From contig NZ_JAJNEC010000007.1 in the NCBI RefSeq assembly GCF_021044425.1, positions 496,001-560,000 on the forward strand: DNA of 64,000 nucleotides, in the 5' to 3' direction. The notes beneath the pieces are model-generated. The model worked only from the letters and a program-made list of their open reading frames with translations, was not told the origin of the DNA and searched no databases. This DNA comes from Niabella pedocola (lineage in GTDB: Bacteria > Bacteroidota > Bacteroidia > Chitinophagales > Chitinophagaceae). The position numbers were made by a program, and so were the translations under genes. Of the stretch, positions 45,279-54,667 are shown in pieces. Position 1 is the first letter of the stretch. Every line of letters begins with the position of its first letter.

Positions 45279-46475
45279 TTAATCCTGCTTGGTTTCCAGC
45301 CAACGGAGTGCAGCATAGGCCATCACTCCCATTCCCAGCTCCAGGGCCTCCTCATCAATATTGAAGGTAGGTGTATGCAATGCAGAACAAATATCCCGCT
45401 CTTCATTGCGCACCCCCAGCAGATAGAAAAAGGACGGCAACTCCTGGCTGTAATAGGCAAAATCCTCGGACGCCATCCAGATATCCTGGGGAAGGATCTG
45501 TTCCCGGCCGGCATATTCCTCAAAGAATGTACGCACCTGCATACCCAGAGCTTCATCATTCTTCAGGTGTGGGTATCCTTTCCGGATCTCGATCTCGCAC
45601 CGGCCGCCCATGCCCGATACCAGCGTATGCGCCAGTTCTTTGATCCGGATATGCGCCTGTTCGCGCCAGGTCTCGTCCAGTGTCCGGAAGGTGCCTTCAA
45701 TAAGCACCATATCGGGAATGATATTGATCGCACCATCTGCTTTCAGCTTTCCGAAGGACAGCACCGTTGGCATCAACGGCGGTGCATTGCGGCTTACCAC
45801 CTGCTGCAATGCCTGCAACAGGGAACAGGTGATCATCACCGGATCCACCCCTTTATGCGGTTCCGCTCCATGGCCTCCCTTCCCATATACTTCTATTTTT
45901 ATTTCGTCCATGGAAGCCATAAACAAACCGGTGCGCAGGCCTACCTTTCCTGCAGGAATCGCCGGCATCACATGCTGCCCCAATACCACATCTGCCTGCG
46001 GATCGGTCAGTCCGCCTTCTTCAATCACCTGCCGCGCACCACCCGGCAGCACTTCTTCTCCCGGCTGAAAGATCAGCTTAACGGTACCGGAAAAACTGGC
46101 TTTCATCGATTCCAGAATACGGGCCACACCCAGCAGGGATGCGGTGTGTGCATCGTGACCGCAGGCGTGCATGACTCCATCATTCACCGACCGGTAAGCT
46201 ACTGCATTGGCTTCTGTGATGGGTAATGCATCGATATCAGCCCGCAGCGCAATCACTTTTTCAGAAGGACCTGCACCTTTGATAACGGCCAGCACACCCG
46301 TTCCTGCAATGGGCTTCCAGGCAATGCCCATCTCATCCAGCGCCTCCTTTATAAATGCCGAAGTGCGGAATTCTTTAAAAGACAGTTCCGGGTGCTGATG
46401 CAGATATCTCCGGAAACCAGTCACTTCTTCTTTAATTGCCGCTGCGGCAGCTTTTACCGTTTCTTTTAGATCCAT
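45279..46475 (-). CDS. M20 family amidohydrolase (N-acyl-amino-acid/hippurate hydrolase type)
   Basis: A 398-residue protein. Family start FRRYLHQHPELSFKEFRTSAF, metal-site segments LRADIDALPI, MHACGHDAHTA (Cys and His ligands), QPGEEVLPGGARQVIE, LGQHVMP and a late MASEDFAYYSQ are all there, with the dimerisation domain between about 185 and 300. M20D enzymes cleave N-acyl amino acids, hippurate or amino-acid conjugates in the cytoplasm. It has no signal peptide. It is a single gene, end to end with a GNAT gene. Confidence 0.92.
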   Translation of the reverse strand: MDLKETVKAAAAAIKEEVTGFRRYLHQHPELSFKEFRTSAFIKEALDEMGIAWKPIAGTGVLAVIKGAGPSEKVIALRADIDALPITEANAVAYRSVNDGVMHACGHDAHTASLLGVARILESMKASFSGTVKLIFQPGEEVLPGGARQVIEEGGLTDPQADVVLGQHVMPAIPAGKVGLRTGLFMASMDEIKIEVYGKGGHGAEPHKGVDPVMITCSLLQALQQVVSRNAPPLMPTVLSFGKLKADGAINIIPDMVLIEGTFRTLDETWREQAHIRIKELAHTLVSGMGGRCEIEIRKGYPHLKNDEALGMQVRTFFEEYAGREQILPQDIWMASEDFAYYSQELPSFFYLLGVRNEERDICSALHTPTFNIDEEALELGMGVMAYAALRWLETKQD

Positions 46476-46827
46476 TTTGAAATGATGTATTTATGGTTGT
46501 ATAACCGTTATGCCCGCAAAGGGGTAAAATTAACACACCTGCCTTAAATTACCGGGGAAACGCAACTAAATTATTTGCCTGAAAGACAGCAGGCATTATG
46601 AATCGGAATACGGAATTTGAAAAATACCGGGAAAATCGCTGATGTCACCCTCCTGGGTTTAGATTCCTCCAATCTCCCGATGTCGTAAGCGTTACACCCC
46701 TTCTGGATTAAGGGTGCGTGCATATACAGAACCGCAGATCCTTGTACAAAAGATCAGCAAAATCCTGCATAGAAACCAGTGGTACCAACGGCAAACCATC
46801 GGTGGCCCTGCTTAATGAACAATTAAG
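46476..46827. other. Intergenic region with a dispersed-repeat copy
   Basis: No gene is supported in this stretch. It contains a copy of the repeat described at 56.3-56.6 kb, in inverted orientation at about 46643-46684. The promoter of the HD-domain gene follows at 46839-46871. Confidence 0.5.
46643..46684 (-). repeat. Dispersed structured repeat, copy D (inverted, partial)
   Basis: On the minus strand it reads GATTGGAGGAATCTAAACCC then AGGAGGGTGACATC, matching the 3' half of the copies at 56342-56410 and 56556-56622. The 5' CCCGAAGGG hairpin is not preserved here. Confidence 0.6.
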
Positions 46828-46838
46828 ATGCACCGGCC

Positions 46839-46871
46839 TTGCACGGGCTTGTTCCGAAATAAATATCTTTG
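46839..46871 (+). promoter_or_regulatory. Bacteroidota-type promoter for the HD-domain gene
   Basis: TTG at 46839-46841, 22 bases, TATCTTTG at 46864-46871, which matches TAnnTTTG. The ATG at 46891 lies 20 bases on. This placement rules out the longer frame starting at 46828. Confidence 0.55.
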
Positions 46872-46890
46872 CTCCGGAATTTTTATTAGT

Positions 46891-47562
46891 ATGACACCAC
46901 ACAACGAAATAATTGAAAAGACACGTGTTTTTGTTCAACGGCAACTGCAGGGCGCAGAGGCCGGGCACGACTGGTTTCATATTGAACGGGTCTGGAAAAC
47001 CGCAAAACATATTGCAGCGCAGGAAACATCCAACTTGCTGGTAGTGGAGCTGGGCGCCCTGCTGCATGATATTGCCGATGCCAAATTCCATAACGGTGAT
47101 GAAACCCTGGGTCCGCGTATTGCCCGGGAATTCCTGGAAAAGGAACAGGTAGCAGCAGCGGTTATTACTGCGGTAGAAAACATCATCCGGCATATTTCCT
47201 TTAAGGGAAGCTATACATCCGAAAACTATAAAACCATTGAGCTGGACATTGTACAGGATGCCGACCGGCTGGATGCATTGGGCGCCATCGGTATTGCGCG
47301 GGCGTTTAACTATGGCGGTTTTAAGAACCGGAAATTATACGATCCTGCTATAAAGCCGGCACAGTATGCCACCAAGGAACAATACAAAAGCAATGAAGCG
47401 CCCACCATCAATCATTTTTACGAAAAACTGTTCCTGTTAAAAGACAAAATGAACACCGCAACAGGTAAACAAATGGCCGAAGACCGGCACCGGTTCATGG
47501 AAACCTTTGTGGAACAGTTTTACCAGGAATGGAATGGCGTAAACGGATCAGCTCCTTATTAA
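46891..47562 (+). CDS. HD-domain phosphohydrolase (YedJ-like)
   Basis: About 223 residues from ATG 46891; an upstream ATG at 46828 is rejected because the promoter lies between the two. HD motifs are GHDWFHIERVWKTAKHIA (first His-Asp), LGALLHDIADAKFHNGDE (HD pair) and a final VQDADRLDALGAIGIARAF. The order H...HD...D is complete, so metal-dependent phosphohydrolase activity is expected, on an unknown nucleotide or phosphoester. An aminotransferase gene follows after 9 bases, so the two are probably co-transcribed. Confidence 0.87.
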   Translation: MTPHNEIIEKTRVFVQRQLQGAEAGHDWFHIERVWKTAKHIAAQETSNLLVVELGALLHDIADAKFHNGDETLGPRIAREFLEKEQVAAAVITAVENIIRHISFKGSYTSENYKTIELDIVQDADRLDALGAIGIARAFNYGGFKNRKLYDPAIKPAQYATKEQYKSNEAPTINHFYEKLFLLKDKMNTATGKQMAEDRHRFMETFVEQFYQEWNGVNGSAPY

Positions 47563-47571
47563 AACAACAGC

Positions 47572-48717
47572 ATGGCAATTATACCCAAACACACGGCTGC
47601 AGCCCTCAACATATTTACCACCATGTCGTCGCTGGCCCGGAAAGAAAATGCTTACAATCTTTCCCAGGGCCTGCCCGACTTTCCCGTATTTCCGGCTTTA
47701 AGTGATTTGCTGAAAGAAGCCACCATTGCAGGATTCAACCAGTATGCGCCCATGCCCGGACTGCTGGAATTGCGGGAAAACATTGCCACGGTATTTAACA
47801 ACAGGTACCGTACGGATTTTTGCACTCCGGACACGGTAACCGTTACTCCGGGGGCGACCTATGGTATTTTTACGGCGCTGGCAACGGTACTCAACAAAGG
47901 TGATGAAGTGATTTATCTTGAACCGGCCTTTGATTGTTATGTACCGGCTATTGAGATCAACGGCGGAATTCCGGTTTGTATCCGGCTTGAGGAAGAGAAT
48001 CATTTTGAGATCGCCTGGCAACAGATCAGCGATGCGATTACGGCGCGTACAAGAGCGATTATCATCAACACTCCGCATAACCCAACCGGCAGGGTATGGA
48101 CGCAGTCAGATTGGGATCAGCTGGCCTCGATCATTGGCAACAGGGAGATCTACGTCATATCGGATGAGGTCTATGATACCATTGTATACGACGGGCAGCA
48201 ACACCTTCCGGGATTTCTTCAAAAGGGGCTTGAAGGCAAAGTACTGTCGGTATATTCCTTTGGAAAAATGTATCATATTACCGGCTGGAAGGTTGGTTTT
48301 TTAATCGCGGCACCCGCACTCACCGAGGCGTTCCGCTCTATTCATCAATACCTGAGTTTTAGTGTAAACACTCCGGCGCAGTACGCCCTCGCTAAATACC
48401 TGTTATTGCCGCACCAGGAGCCCGCTTCGGTAATGTTGCAGGCCAAACGGGACCTGCTTTTAACCAGGATGCAGCCCTCCCGGTTCCGGCTCAATGCCCT
48501 GTCAAAAGGCACTTACTTCCAGCTATTTGATTATAGCGCCATCAGCGATATGGACGATGTAACCTTTGCCCGCTGGCTGGCCACAGCACACAAGGTAGCC
48601 ACCATTCCGTTGAGTGCCTTTTACCGGAAACCGCCTGGAATAAAACAGGTGCGGTTAAGCTTTGCAAAAAATGACGATATCCTGAATGCCGCCACCGAAA
48701 TCCTCTGCAAATTGTAA
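47572..48717 (+). CDS. Methionine aminotransferase-like PLP enzyme (class I/II, YbdL/KAT type)
   Basis: A 381-residue protein. Fold-type I landmarks: NLSQGLPDFPVFPAL, YAPMPGLLELRENIA, TVTPGATYGIFTAL, IINTPHNPTGRVW, VISDEVYDTIVYDG and the PLP-lysine motif YSFGKMYHITGWKVGFL near residue 231. A C-terminal PPGIKQVRLSFAKNDD carries the carboxylate-binding Arg. This wording matches the methionine aminotransferase/kynurenine aminotransferase group that closes the methionine salvage pathway. Substrate choice is not certain. It lies directly after the HD-domain gene. Confidence 0.9.
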   Translation: MAIIPKHTAAALNIFTTMSSLARKENAYNLSQGLPDFPVFPALSDLLKEATIAGFNQYAPMPGLLELRENIATVFNNRYRTDFCTPDTVTVTPGATYGIFTALATVLNKGDEVIYLEPAFDCYVPAIEINGGIPVCIRLEEENHFEIAWQQISDAITARTRAIIINTPHNPTGRVWTQSDWDQLASIIGNREIYVISDEVYDTIVYDGQQHLPGFLQKGLEGKVLSVYSFGKMYHITGWKVGFLIAAPALTEAFRSIHQYLSFSVNTPAQYALAKYLLLPHQEPASVMLQAKRDLLLTRMQPSRFRLNALSKGTYFQLFDYSAISDMDDVTFARWLATAHKVATIPLSAFYRKPPGIKQVRLSFAKNDDILNAATEILCKL

Positions 48718-48720
48718 ACA

Positions 48721-49218
48721 TCAACTACTGCTGTAACCGATCTGGTTGGTTTTGCAATAAGATGCAAACAGATCCAGGATATTTTTCCATTGCTTCTGGG
48801 TAAACTGGCAGGCCACCTTACGTTCTTTATCAAACACCAGTGTATACTTGAAGCCTAATTGATTAACTGTTTTAACACGCAAGCCTTTGATTTCGGTAAT
48901 CACTTTATCCTCGTTACCATATTTCTCCGAAAACGCAGCAACTTCCTGTAACAGGTGATACATTTCAGCAGCGCTTCCTTTAAAATATTCAACTTCATAC
49001 GCACCGGTTGCCCAGTTGTCGTGATACAGATGATATCCCCAAAGTGAAAACGTATCCTTTTTTTCCTGGTGTGCCCCGCCTTCAAGCGGTTTCCAGTAAG
49101 AAAGGTAATCGGTGCGCCCCCTGTCGGAAAACACCGTTTCCAGTTTATATACCTGCGAAAACAATGCGGTGGAACAAAACATCCACAAAAGAAAAAGCGT
49201 TAATTTTTTCATAGACAT
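48721..49218 (-). CDS. Secreted hypothetical protein
   Basis: A 165-residue protein with a clear signal peptide (MKKLTLFLLWMFCSTALFSQ). The mature part is rich in aromatic and charged residues (YLSYWKPLEGG, FSLWGYHLYHDNWATGAYEVEYF), with a C-terminal helix (QWKNILDLFASYC). No known family was recognised. A -7-like element (complement of CAAAAATA, 49242-49249) lies upstream. It is convergent with the aminotransferase, with 3 bases between the stops. Confidence 0.7.
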   Translation of the reverse strand: MSMKKLTLFLLWMFCSTALFSQVYKLETVFSDRGRTDYLSYWKPLEGGAHQEKKDTFSLWGYHLYHDNWATGAYEVEYFKGSAAEMYHLLQEVAAFSEKYGNEDKVITEIKGLRVKTVNQLGFKYTLVFDKERKVACQFTQKQWKNILDLFASYCKTNQIGYSSS

Positions 49219-49651
49219 CGGTTGCTCATTTTAGTTATGAGCAAAAATAACCGGGAGCATCCCGTAATTTGATTCCTCAAAGCCGAATTAGGAAAAGATT
49301 AACCCCGGTTTAGGGGATTTGAAAATTTGAAAATGTGAAAATGAGGGAATAGGCTTCAGCTTTCAGCGGTCAGCAATCAGCCTTCAGTAGATTGCGTCCG
49401 GAATCACAGATTTGTTCGCTCGCATCAGGTATAAAACGGATTTAACCTGAAACATTGAACCTGAAACCAGGAACGGTGTTCAGTTTTCAGCACCCGTAGG
49501 CGGTGAATCGTTTTGCATATTTGATAAATTCCTTGATCACCCTGGTCTCCCTGTCCCCAAAAGGCAAGGGTGTATGATGAATGGTCAATAGACATCTGGT
49601 ATAAAACGGTAGCCAACCTGGAACTTAAACATTGAACATTAAACCGGCCTT
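49219..49651. other. Intergenic region with decayed short repeats
   Basis: No gene is supported; frame 49425-49724 has no domain. Simple patterns occur: GAAAATTTGAAAATGTGAAAATG near 49320 and a TCAGC-rich stretch near 49355-49390. Similar wording recurs near 61660-61720, suggesting a decayed intergenic repeat family. Confidence 0.4.
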
Positions 49652-50353
49652 CTATCCCGTTTGCACTCCAAACAAATACCCCACCAGCGCCGCAGCGCCC
49701 ATCGCTACCGTACCCCAGAAACAAACCCTTACGATCCCTTTGATAACACTGGATCCACCCGCACGGGCAGCCACCATGCCTGCAATGGCCAGGAACAGGA
49801 TGGCGCTTACATACTCGCTGACCACCATGTATTTCACCGGTGCAAAAATGGCTACCAGCAGGGGCAGCAAACCACCAGCTATAAAAGAAGCTCCGGAAGC
49901 CATGGCCGCCTGGAAGGGCCTGGCCTGCGTTATTTCATTGATGCCCAGTTCATCCTTCGCATGCGCCTCCAGCGCATTATGATTTGTAAGTGCCTGCGCC
50001 ACCTCCATGGCCAGTTCCGGCGCCAGCCCCCGGCCCTCGTATATTTTTGCCAGCTCCTTTAATTCGATATCCGGCATCGTGGCCAGCTCTTGCTCCTCTC
50101 TTTTCAGATCGGCTGTTTCAATATCCGACTGCGAGCTTACAGACACATATTCACCCGCCGCCATGGAGAAGGCCCCCGCCACAATACCCGCCAGCGCCGC
50201 CAGTACAATCGGGTTGCGCAGGTCGGTAGCCGCAGCAATACCGATCACGAGGCTTGATGTAGACAGGATACCGTCATTGGCCCCCAGCACCGCAGCACGC
50301 AGCCATCCGCTCCGGTTGATATAATGCACTTCTAAATAATGTTGCCGTTCCAT
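49652..50353 (-). CDS. VIT1/CCC1 family iron/manganese transporter
   Basis: A 233-residue membrane protein. N-terminal YINRSGWLRAAVLGANDGILSTSSLVIGIA is the family's first helix. MAAGEYVSVSSQSDIE holds the conserved second-helix Glu and Tyr. A cytosolic Glu/Lys-rich metal-binding segment (LKREEQELATMPDIELKELAKIYEGRG) and three more helices follow. Plant and yeast members move Fe2+ or Mn2+ into vacuoles; bacterial ones probably export these metals across the inner membrane. Single gene; no metal-responsive box recognised. Confidence 0.92.
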   Translation of the reverse strand: MERQHYLEVHYINRSGWLRAAVLGANDGILSTSSLVIGIAAATDLRNPIVLAALAGIVAGAFSMAAGEYVSVSSQSDIETADLKREEQELATMPDIELKELAKIYEGRGLAPELAMEVAQALTNHNALEAHAKDELGINEITQARPFQAAMASGASFIAGGLLPLLVAIFAPVKYMVVSEYVSAILFLAIAGMVAARAGGSSVIKGIVRVCFWGTVAMGAAALVGYLFGVQTG

Positions 50354-50552
50354 AATAAAAATTTAAACCATCGCATACAGCAGCCCTTTATATATACACT
50401 TCCGGCCCTGTAGCATGGTGCACCCATAGCGCTAAATTAATCATTTCCCCGGCACCTGCACAACAGATCCGTATTCAAAGAAAGCCTTTACCTTTGAGGG
50501 AAGGGCGTTCCAGTACCCCTTACCGATTATTCAACAATAACTTTTTACTGCA

Positions 50553-51176
50553 GTGTATATTCCTTCGATCAACCGCATGACCAGCAACAGTGACATCCGC
50601 TCTTTTATAGAACGGTTTTCATTCGGAACCATTGTTACAACTGCCCCGGATGGATTACCGGTTGCCACACAACTGCCCTTTCTTGTGAAGCAGGAGCAGG
50701 ATGCGCTGGTATTGATTTCACATTTTGCCAAAGCCAATCCCCAGTGGAAACAAATTGAGAACAATGCGCAGGTACTGGTGCTATTCCAGGAACCGCATGC
50801 CTATATTTCCCCGTTTCATTATGAAAAAGAGCTGAATGTACCTACCTGGAATTATATATCGGTTCATGTTTACGGAAAGGGTAGCCTCATCACCGAACAA
50901 GAGGCGGTTTTTCAAATACTCGACGAAACCGTTGCGCATTACGAAGCGGCCTACAAAACCCGGTACGACCAGCTCCCGCAGGATTTTAAATTTAAAATGA
51001 GCCAGGGTATTGTGGCGTTTAAGATACGGGCCACGGATATCCAGGCCAAACAAAAGCTCAGTCAAAACAAAACAACAGCAGAACAGGAAAAGATCATTCA
51101 AACACTTGTACAAAGCCCGGACAGCAGTGAACGCTATATTGCAGAATACATGCAGAAAAACCAGCAGTCGGTATGA
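50553..51176 (+). CDS. PaiB-family FMN-binding protein (negative transcriptional regulator family)
   Basis: A 207-residue protein beginning with GTG at 50553; the opening MYIPSIN matches the M-Y-x-P start of PaiB, which supports this start. The FMN-binding split-barrel segments are visible: IERFSFGTIVTTAPDGLPVATQLPFL, LISHFAKANPQWKQIE, VLVLFQEPHAYISPFHYE and VPTWNYISVHVYGKG. A C-terminal helix follows (VAFKIRATDIQAKQKLSQNK). PaiB affects sporulation and protease genes in Bacillus; the biochemical function is unclear. Its stop overlaps the next start by four bases (ATGA). Confidence 0.9.
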   Translation: MYIPSINRMTSNSDIRSFIERFSFGTIVTTAPDGLPVATQLPFLVKQEQDALVLISHFAKANPQWKQIENNAQVLVLFQEPHAYISPFHYEKELNVPTWNYISVHVYGKGSLITEQEAVFQILDETVAHYEAAYKTRYDQLPQDFKFKMSQGIVAFKIRATDIQAKQKLSQNKTTAEQEKIIQTLVQSPDSSERYIAEYMQKNQQSV

Positions 51177-51952
51177 CGGGTTATAACACCGGCATAAAAA
51201 GATGCACCTTACTGTCCGTTCTGATTACTGCACTTTCTTTTATTACAGGTTGCCTGCACCTGTCCACGGCTTCAGCACCAGCAGTGCAGGATCCGTGTAA
51301 GGAAGTAAAAGCTCTTGCCGAAAAGGCCACGCATTTTGCAAAACAAGTTCCTTACACCAGTGCACTGGCGGCCATTACCAGAGCCGCGACCGATAAAAAG
51401 GAACACGCGGTATCCTTCGGCTGCATGTCCAACGACAGCGTCATTTACTCAACCGTTAGTAACGGCGCTGTAAATACAGCCACCGTTCCCGTTATTGCAC
51501 ATCGTTTTGCCGACCTGCACAATCATCCGGAAGACCGCCCTCCTTCCAGCGGCGACTTCTATCATTTTATCGACCAGGCAAAAGCAAACAACGGGCAATA
51601 CCAGAAATTTATAGTGCTGCCCAATGGAACCCAATATGCGCTGGTACTCGTCGATGCAACAGCCGCGGAAGCTTTCAACATCCGTTTCCCAAGGGTACGG
51701 GGCATCCGCAATACCCTTGACCAAATGCAGTACCAGCCTACATTTCCCAAAGCATTGGTGGAAGAGATCAATCAACTAAAAGGCTGGCACGGAGCCACAG
51801 AGGAAACCGCGATGGCGTTAATCCTTCAGAAATACAATACGGGTGTGGCCTTATTAAAAAAAGACGCCGACGGCAATTTCAGAAAAGTATACACGATGGA
51901 AAAAGAAAAAGGCGGCGCCCGGACGTATACTACTTATACCTGCTCCGACTGA
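51173..51952 (+). CDS. Lipoprotein with JAMM-like HNHP...SxxD motif
   Basis: A 259-residue protein. Signal with lipobox ITGC (Cys 27). Residues 114-129 read ADLHNHPEDRPPSSGD: His116, His118 and Asp128 resemble the zinc ligands of the JAB/MPN (JAMM) family, and the HNHP wording resembles RadC. The spacing from the second His to Asp is nine residues, one fewer than usual. A Glu at the expected upstream position is not obvious. An exported peptidase acting on peptides or cell-wall fragments is possible; so is an inactive relative. Start overlaps paiB by ATGA, so the two are translationally coupled. No further family recognised. Confidence 0.65.
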   Translation: MTGYNTGIKRCTLLSVLITALSFITGCLHLSTASAPAVQDPCKEVKALAEKATHFAKQVPYTSALAAITRAATDKKEHAVSFGCMSNDSVIYSTVSNGAVNTATVPVIAHRFADLHNHPEDRPPSSGDFYHFIDQAKANNGQYQKFIVLPNGTQYALVLVDATAAEAFNIRFPRVRGIRNTLDQMQYQPTFPKALVEEINQLKGWHGATEETAMALILQKYNTGVALLKKDADGNFRKVYTMEKEKGGARTYTTYTCSD

Positions 51953-52133
51953 CATTATTTCAGCTACAAAACCAGGACTGATTAAGATGCATCTCCCGGA
52001 ATGTAGCAGGACTGTGCATTACAATTTTCACTCACACCCCGTTCGCCACAGAAGCGGCCTTGCTCTATTTTTTTAAGATAAGCATGGTGTGTAAAATTTA
52101 TTTAACAGGGGCAGGCTTTCCAAAGCCAGCCGT

Positions 52134-53315
52134 TTAGAACCGTTTATATTTCAGGTAAATTTCCAGTGCACGGGCCTGGCGTGCCCCGCCATCCCGGATC
52201 GCCTTCCCGCGCAATGCCGGTTGGGTCATCTTTCGTTCCAGTCTCCTGAGGCGCCATAAAAAGAAGTAGGCGATATTTCCCACTACCGGCTTGGGAATCT
52301 GTAATAACCGGCAGGAATACGTTCCCAGGAAAAAATAGTTGTAAAACAGGTGGAGCTGTTGCATCAGCTTACGTGCCCATATCGATTTCGGAAAACCCGA
52401 AGTGACGGTTTCACTGATCAGTGCCTGTGCCAGGGCAACAGAATCTGCATCCCCCTTCGACTGTGTCATGGTCCAGTAGTACAGGGCTTCGATCGCTTCC
52501 GCTTCGTTCGCCGGCAGCAGTTTCAACGGGATGCCCAAAAGATAACCGATATATTTCCACAGATGAAAAAGGCCCTCCGTTTCTTCGGCTGAAGGCCGGA
52601 ACCCCATGCGCCGCAGGCCCGTAAGAAAAACGAGCGAGAAGCCCAGCTGGGTGGCCAGCATATCCCAGGTATTGAGCGGCACGCCCCACTGCCGGGTATC
52701 CCAATCTGTTTTTTCCAGGATGTTCACCCGGGAATACGAATGAATAAAACGGGTACCAAGCACCTGGAGTAATCCGCCGCCCCCTTCTTTAAAAGCGCCT
52801 GTACGGGTGATACCGATCCAGAAAAGCGTCGTTTCCGTAAGGCGTTTTGCAGCTCCCTTTTTTAATGCCCCCGTATAGATCAGTGGTTTGTTAATGGCCG
52901 CAGATTCATAGCCGCCCATTAAACAATAATTGCGCAATACCAGCAGACCGGGAATGCCGGAGCGCTGACTCAATTCAATGCCTTTATCGATTTTATCATG
53001 ATCCAGCCAGGACGGCCGTATTTCAAAAGTGCCGAAGAACCTATCAAAAACCTGTTTTGCTGTACCGGTTATGGAACCATTGGTCAAATAAGCTTGCAGC
53101 GCCGCATGTGCCGTTGCAAAGCCCACCTGGTTATAAAGCTCGTGCACCACCGCATCACCATCCCGGTCCCATTCCAGTAAGTATTTTTTAAAAGAATCCG
53201 CATTCCGGATATCGGGGGTGTATCCCAGTTGCTGCAGTAATAAGCGACCGGCTCCTTTTTTCCAGTAATGATCAAAGGAGGCCGTATTAACCTGGTAACG
53301 GGAAGGCGTTTCCAT
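52134..53315 (-). CDS. DUF2236 (MpaB/latex-clearing-like) oxygenase
   Basis: A 393-residue protein without a signal peptide. Family segments include GFATAHAALQAYLTNGSI, FGTFEIRPSWLD, LLVLRNYCLMGGYESAAINKPL, RLTETTLFWIGITR and LGTRFIHSYSRVN. The last gives the R-x-x-H-x-x-x-R pattern of the heme-binding site in this family, and the QWGVPLNTWDMLATQLGFS region follows. Relatives include MpaB and rubber oxygenase Lcp, which use heme to cleave double bonds. The substrate here is unknown. It follows the SpmA/B-like gene by about 30 bases on the same strand. Confidence 0.83.
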   Translation of the reverse strand: METPSRYQVNTASFDHYWKKGAGRLLLQQLGYTPDIRNADSFKKYLLEWDRDGDAVVHELYNQVGFATAHAALQAYLTNGSITGTAKQVFDRFFGTFEIRPSWLDHDKIDKGIELSQRSGIPGLLVLRNYCLMGGYESAAINKPLIYTGALKKGAAKRLTETTLFWIGITRTGAFKEGGGGLLQVLGTRFIHSYSRVNILEKTDWDTRQWGVPLNTWDMLATQLGFSLVFLTGLRRMGFRPSAEETEGLFHLWKYIGYLLGIPLKLLPANEAEAIEALYYWTMTQSKGDADSVALAQALISETVTSGFPKSIWARKLMQQLHLFYNYFFLGTYSCRLLQIPKPVVGNIAYFFLWRLRRLERKMTQPALRGKAIRDGGARQARALEIYLKYKRF

Positions 53316-53347
53316 AATGTTTTAAAACAGGAAAACAGGCAAAAGGT

Positions 53348-54619
53348 TCAGGTAAAAAACAGGTAACTGATACCGATGGCTGTTATTACACCGGCCAGAT
53401 CAGCCAGCAGCATCGTACCGATGGAGTATCGTGTATTTTTAATGCCTACGGCTCCAAAATACACCGCTACCACATAAAAAGTGGTGTCTGCAGCGCCCTG
53501 GAAAACGCCGGAAAGTTTGCTGGCAAAAGAATCCGGACCAAAAGTAGTCATGGTGCTTACCATCATGCCCCTGGCCGCACCTCCGCTCAGCGGACGGATC
53601 AGGGCGGTGGGCAGGGCATCTACAAAACGCGTATCTGCACCCAGCGCGTGAAACATATATTTCATCCCGTTGATGACCATATCAAATGTGCCGCTGGTCC
53701 GCAGCATGCTTACGGCAACCAGAATGCCCAATATATACGGAATGATCTTTATCGCGGTATCAAAGCCACCCCGCGCACCATCGATGAATGCGCTGAACAC
53801 ATCGATCTTCTTATAGATACCTCCCAGTACAATGAGGATAAATACCAACAGGATCAGTCCATTGCTCAGCACACCGGAAAATGATTGTATCGAAGCCGCG
53901 TTCAATGAAGACACATAGAGCACCAATGCCACTACTGCGGCTGATATTCCTAAGAGCCAGACCAGGATCACCGGCTGGAACAGGTTTACTTTTTGCCGGA
54001 GTGAAACAATGATGAGCGCTACCAGGGTGCCCACAAAGGTTACGATCATACAGGGAATGAATACATCCGTAGGATCGGAAGCATTCTGCGCCGCCCGGAT
54101 GGCAATCACACTTACCGGTATTAAATTAAACCCTGCCGCATGCAAACAGAGGAACATGATCTGGGCATTGGAAGCCACATCTTTTTTGGGATTCAGTTCC
54201 TGCAAACTTTCCATGGCCTTTAGTCCGAAGGGTGTAGCGGCATTATCGAGTCCGAGAAAATTAGCAGAAAAATTCATGACCATATGCCCCATGGCCGGAT
54301 GATCCTTTGGCACATCCGGGAAGATCTTTGAAAAGAAGGGACCGATGATGCGCGATAAGAACCGGATCCCCCCCGCCCGCTCGGCAATGCTCATAAAGCC
54401 CATAAAAAGGCAGAGTACCCCGATCAGTTTTAAACAGATCTCTACGGCCACCCAGCAGGTTTCGATCACGCCATCCAGTTTCAGCGGGTTAGCCGGATCA
54501 CTGGCCTTACCACTGATCATGTAGCTGAAAAGCTGCGTTTCTCCCAGAAAAAAGCACTTGAAGGCGGCAACCAGAATAGCGATAATGATAAATGCCGACC
54601 AGATCCTGCTCAATGCCAT
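53348..54619 (-). CDS. Nucleoside-recognition (Gate) domain membrane protein, SpmA-SpmB fusion
   Basis: A 423-residue protein with about ten hydrophobic helices in two halves. The first half carries GFMSIAERAGGIRFLSRI, MGHMVMNFSANFLGLDNAATPFGLKAME and LHAAGFNLIPVSVIAIRA (SpmA-like). The second carries FIDGARGGFDTAIKIIPYILGILVAVSMLR, FVDALPTALIRPLSGGAARGMM and TTFYVVAVYFGAVGIKNTRY (SpmB-like). In Bacillus these are separate spore-maturation proteins; in non-sporing Bacteroidota the fused form is common and its transport substrate is unknown. It is first in a probable two-gene operon with the DUF2236 gene. Confidence 0.9.
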   Translation of the reverse strand: MALSRIWSAFIIIAILVAAFKCFFLGETQLFSYMISGKASDPANPLKLDGVIETCWVAVEICLKLIGVLCLFMGFMSIAERAGGIRFLSRIIGPFFSKIFPDVPKDHPAMGHMVMNFSANFLGLDNAATPFGLKAMESLQELNPKKDVASNAQIMFLCLHAAGFNLIPVSVIAIRAAQNASDPTDVFIPCMIVTFVGTLVALIIVSLRQKVNLFQPVILVWLLGISAAVVALVLYVSSLNAASIQSFSGVLSNGLILLVFILIVLGGIYKKIDVFSAFIDGARGGFDTAIKIIPYILGILVAVSMLRTSGTFDMVINGMKYMFHALGADTRFVDALPTALIRPLSGGAARGMMVSTMTTFGPDSFASKLSGVFQGAADTTFYVVAVYFGAVGIKNTRYSIGTMLLADLAGVITAIGISYLFFT

Positions 54620-54667
54620 AATGCGTCAGATTATGATTTTAAATCGAAAGCGGGAAGTTAGGCTTTA

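Noticed and set aside
46708..47193. 161-residue minus-strand frame with several Cys residues
   Set aside because: It is antisense to the HD-domain gene and its promoter; the composition looks random.
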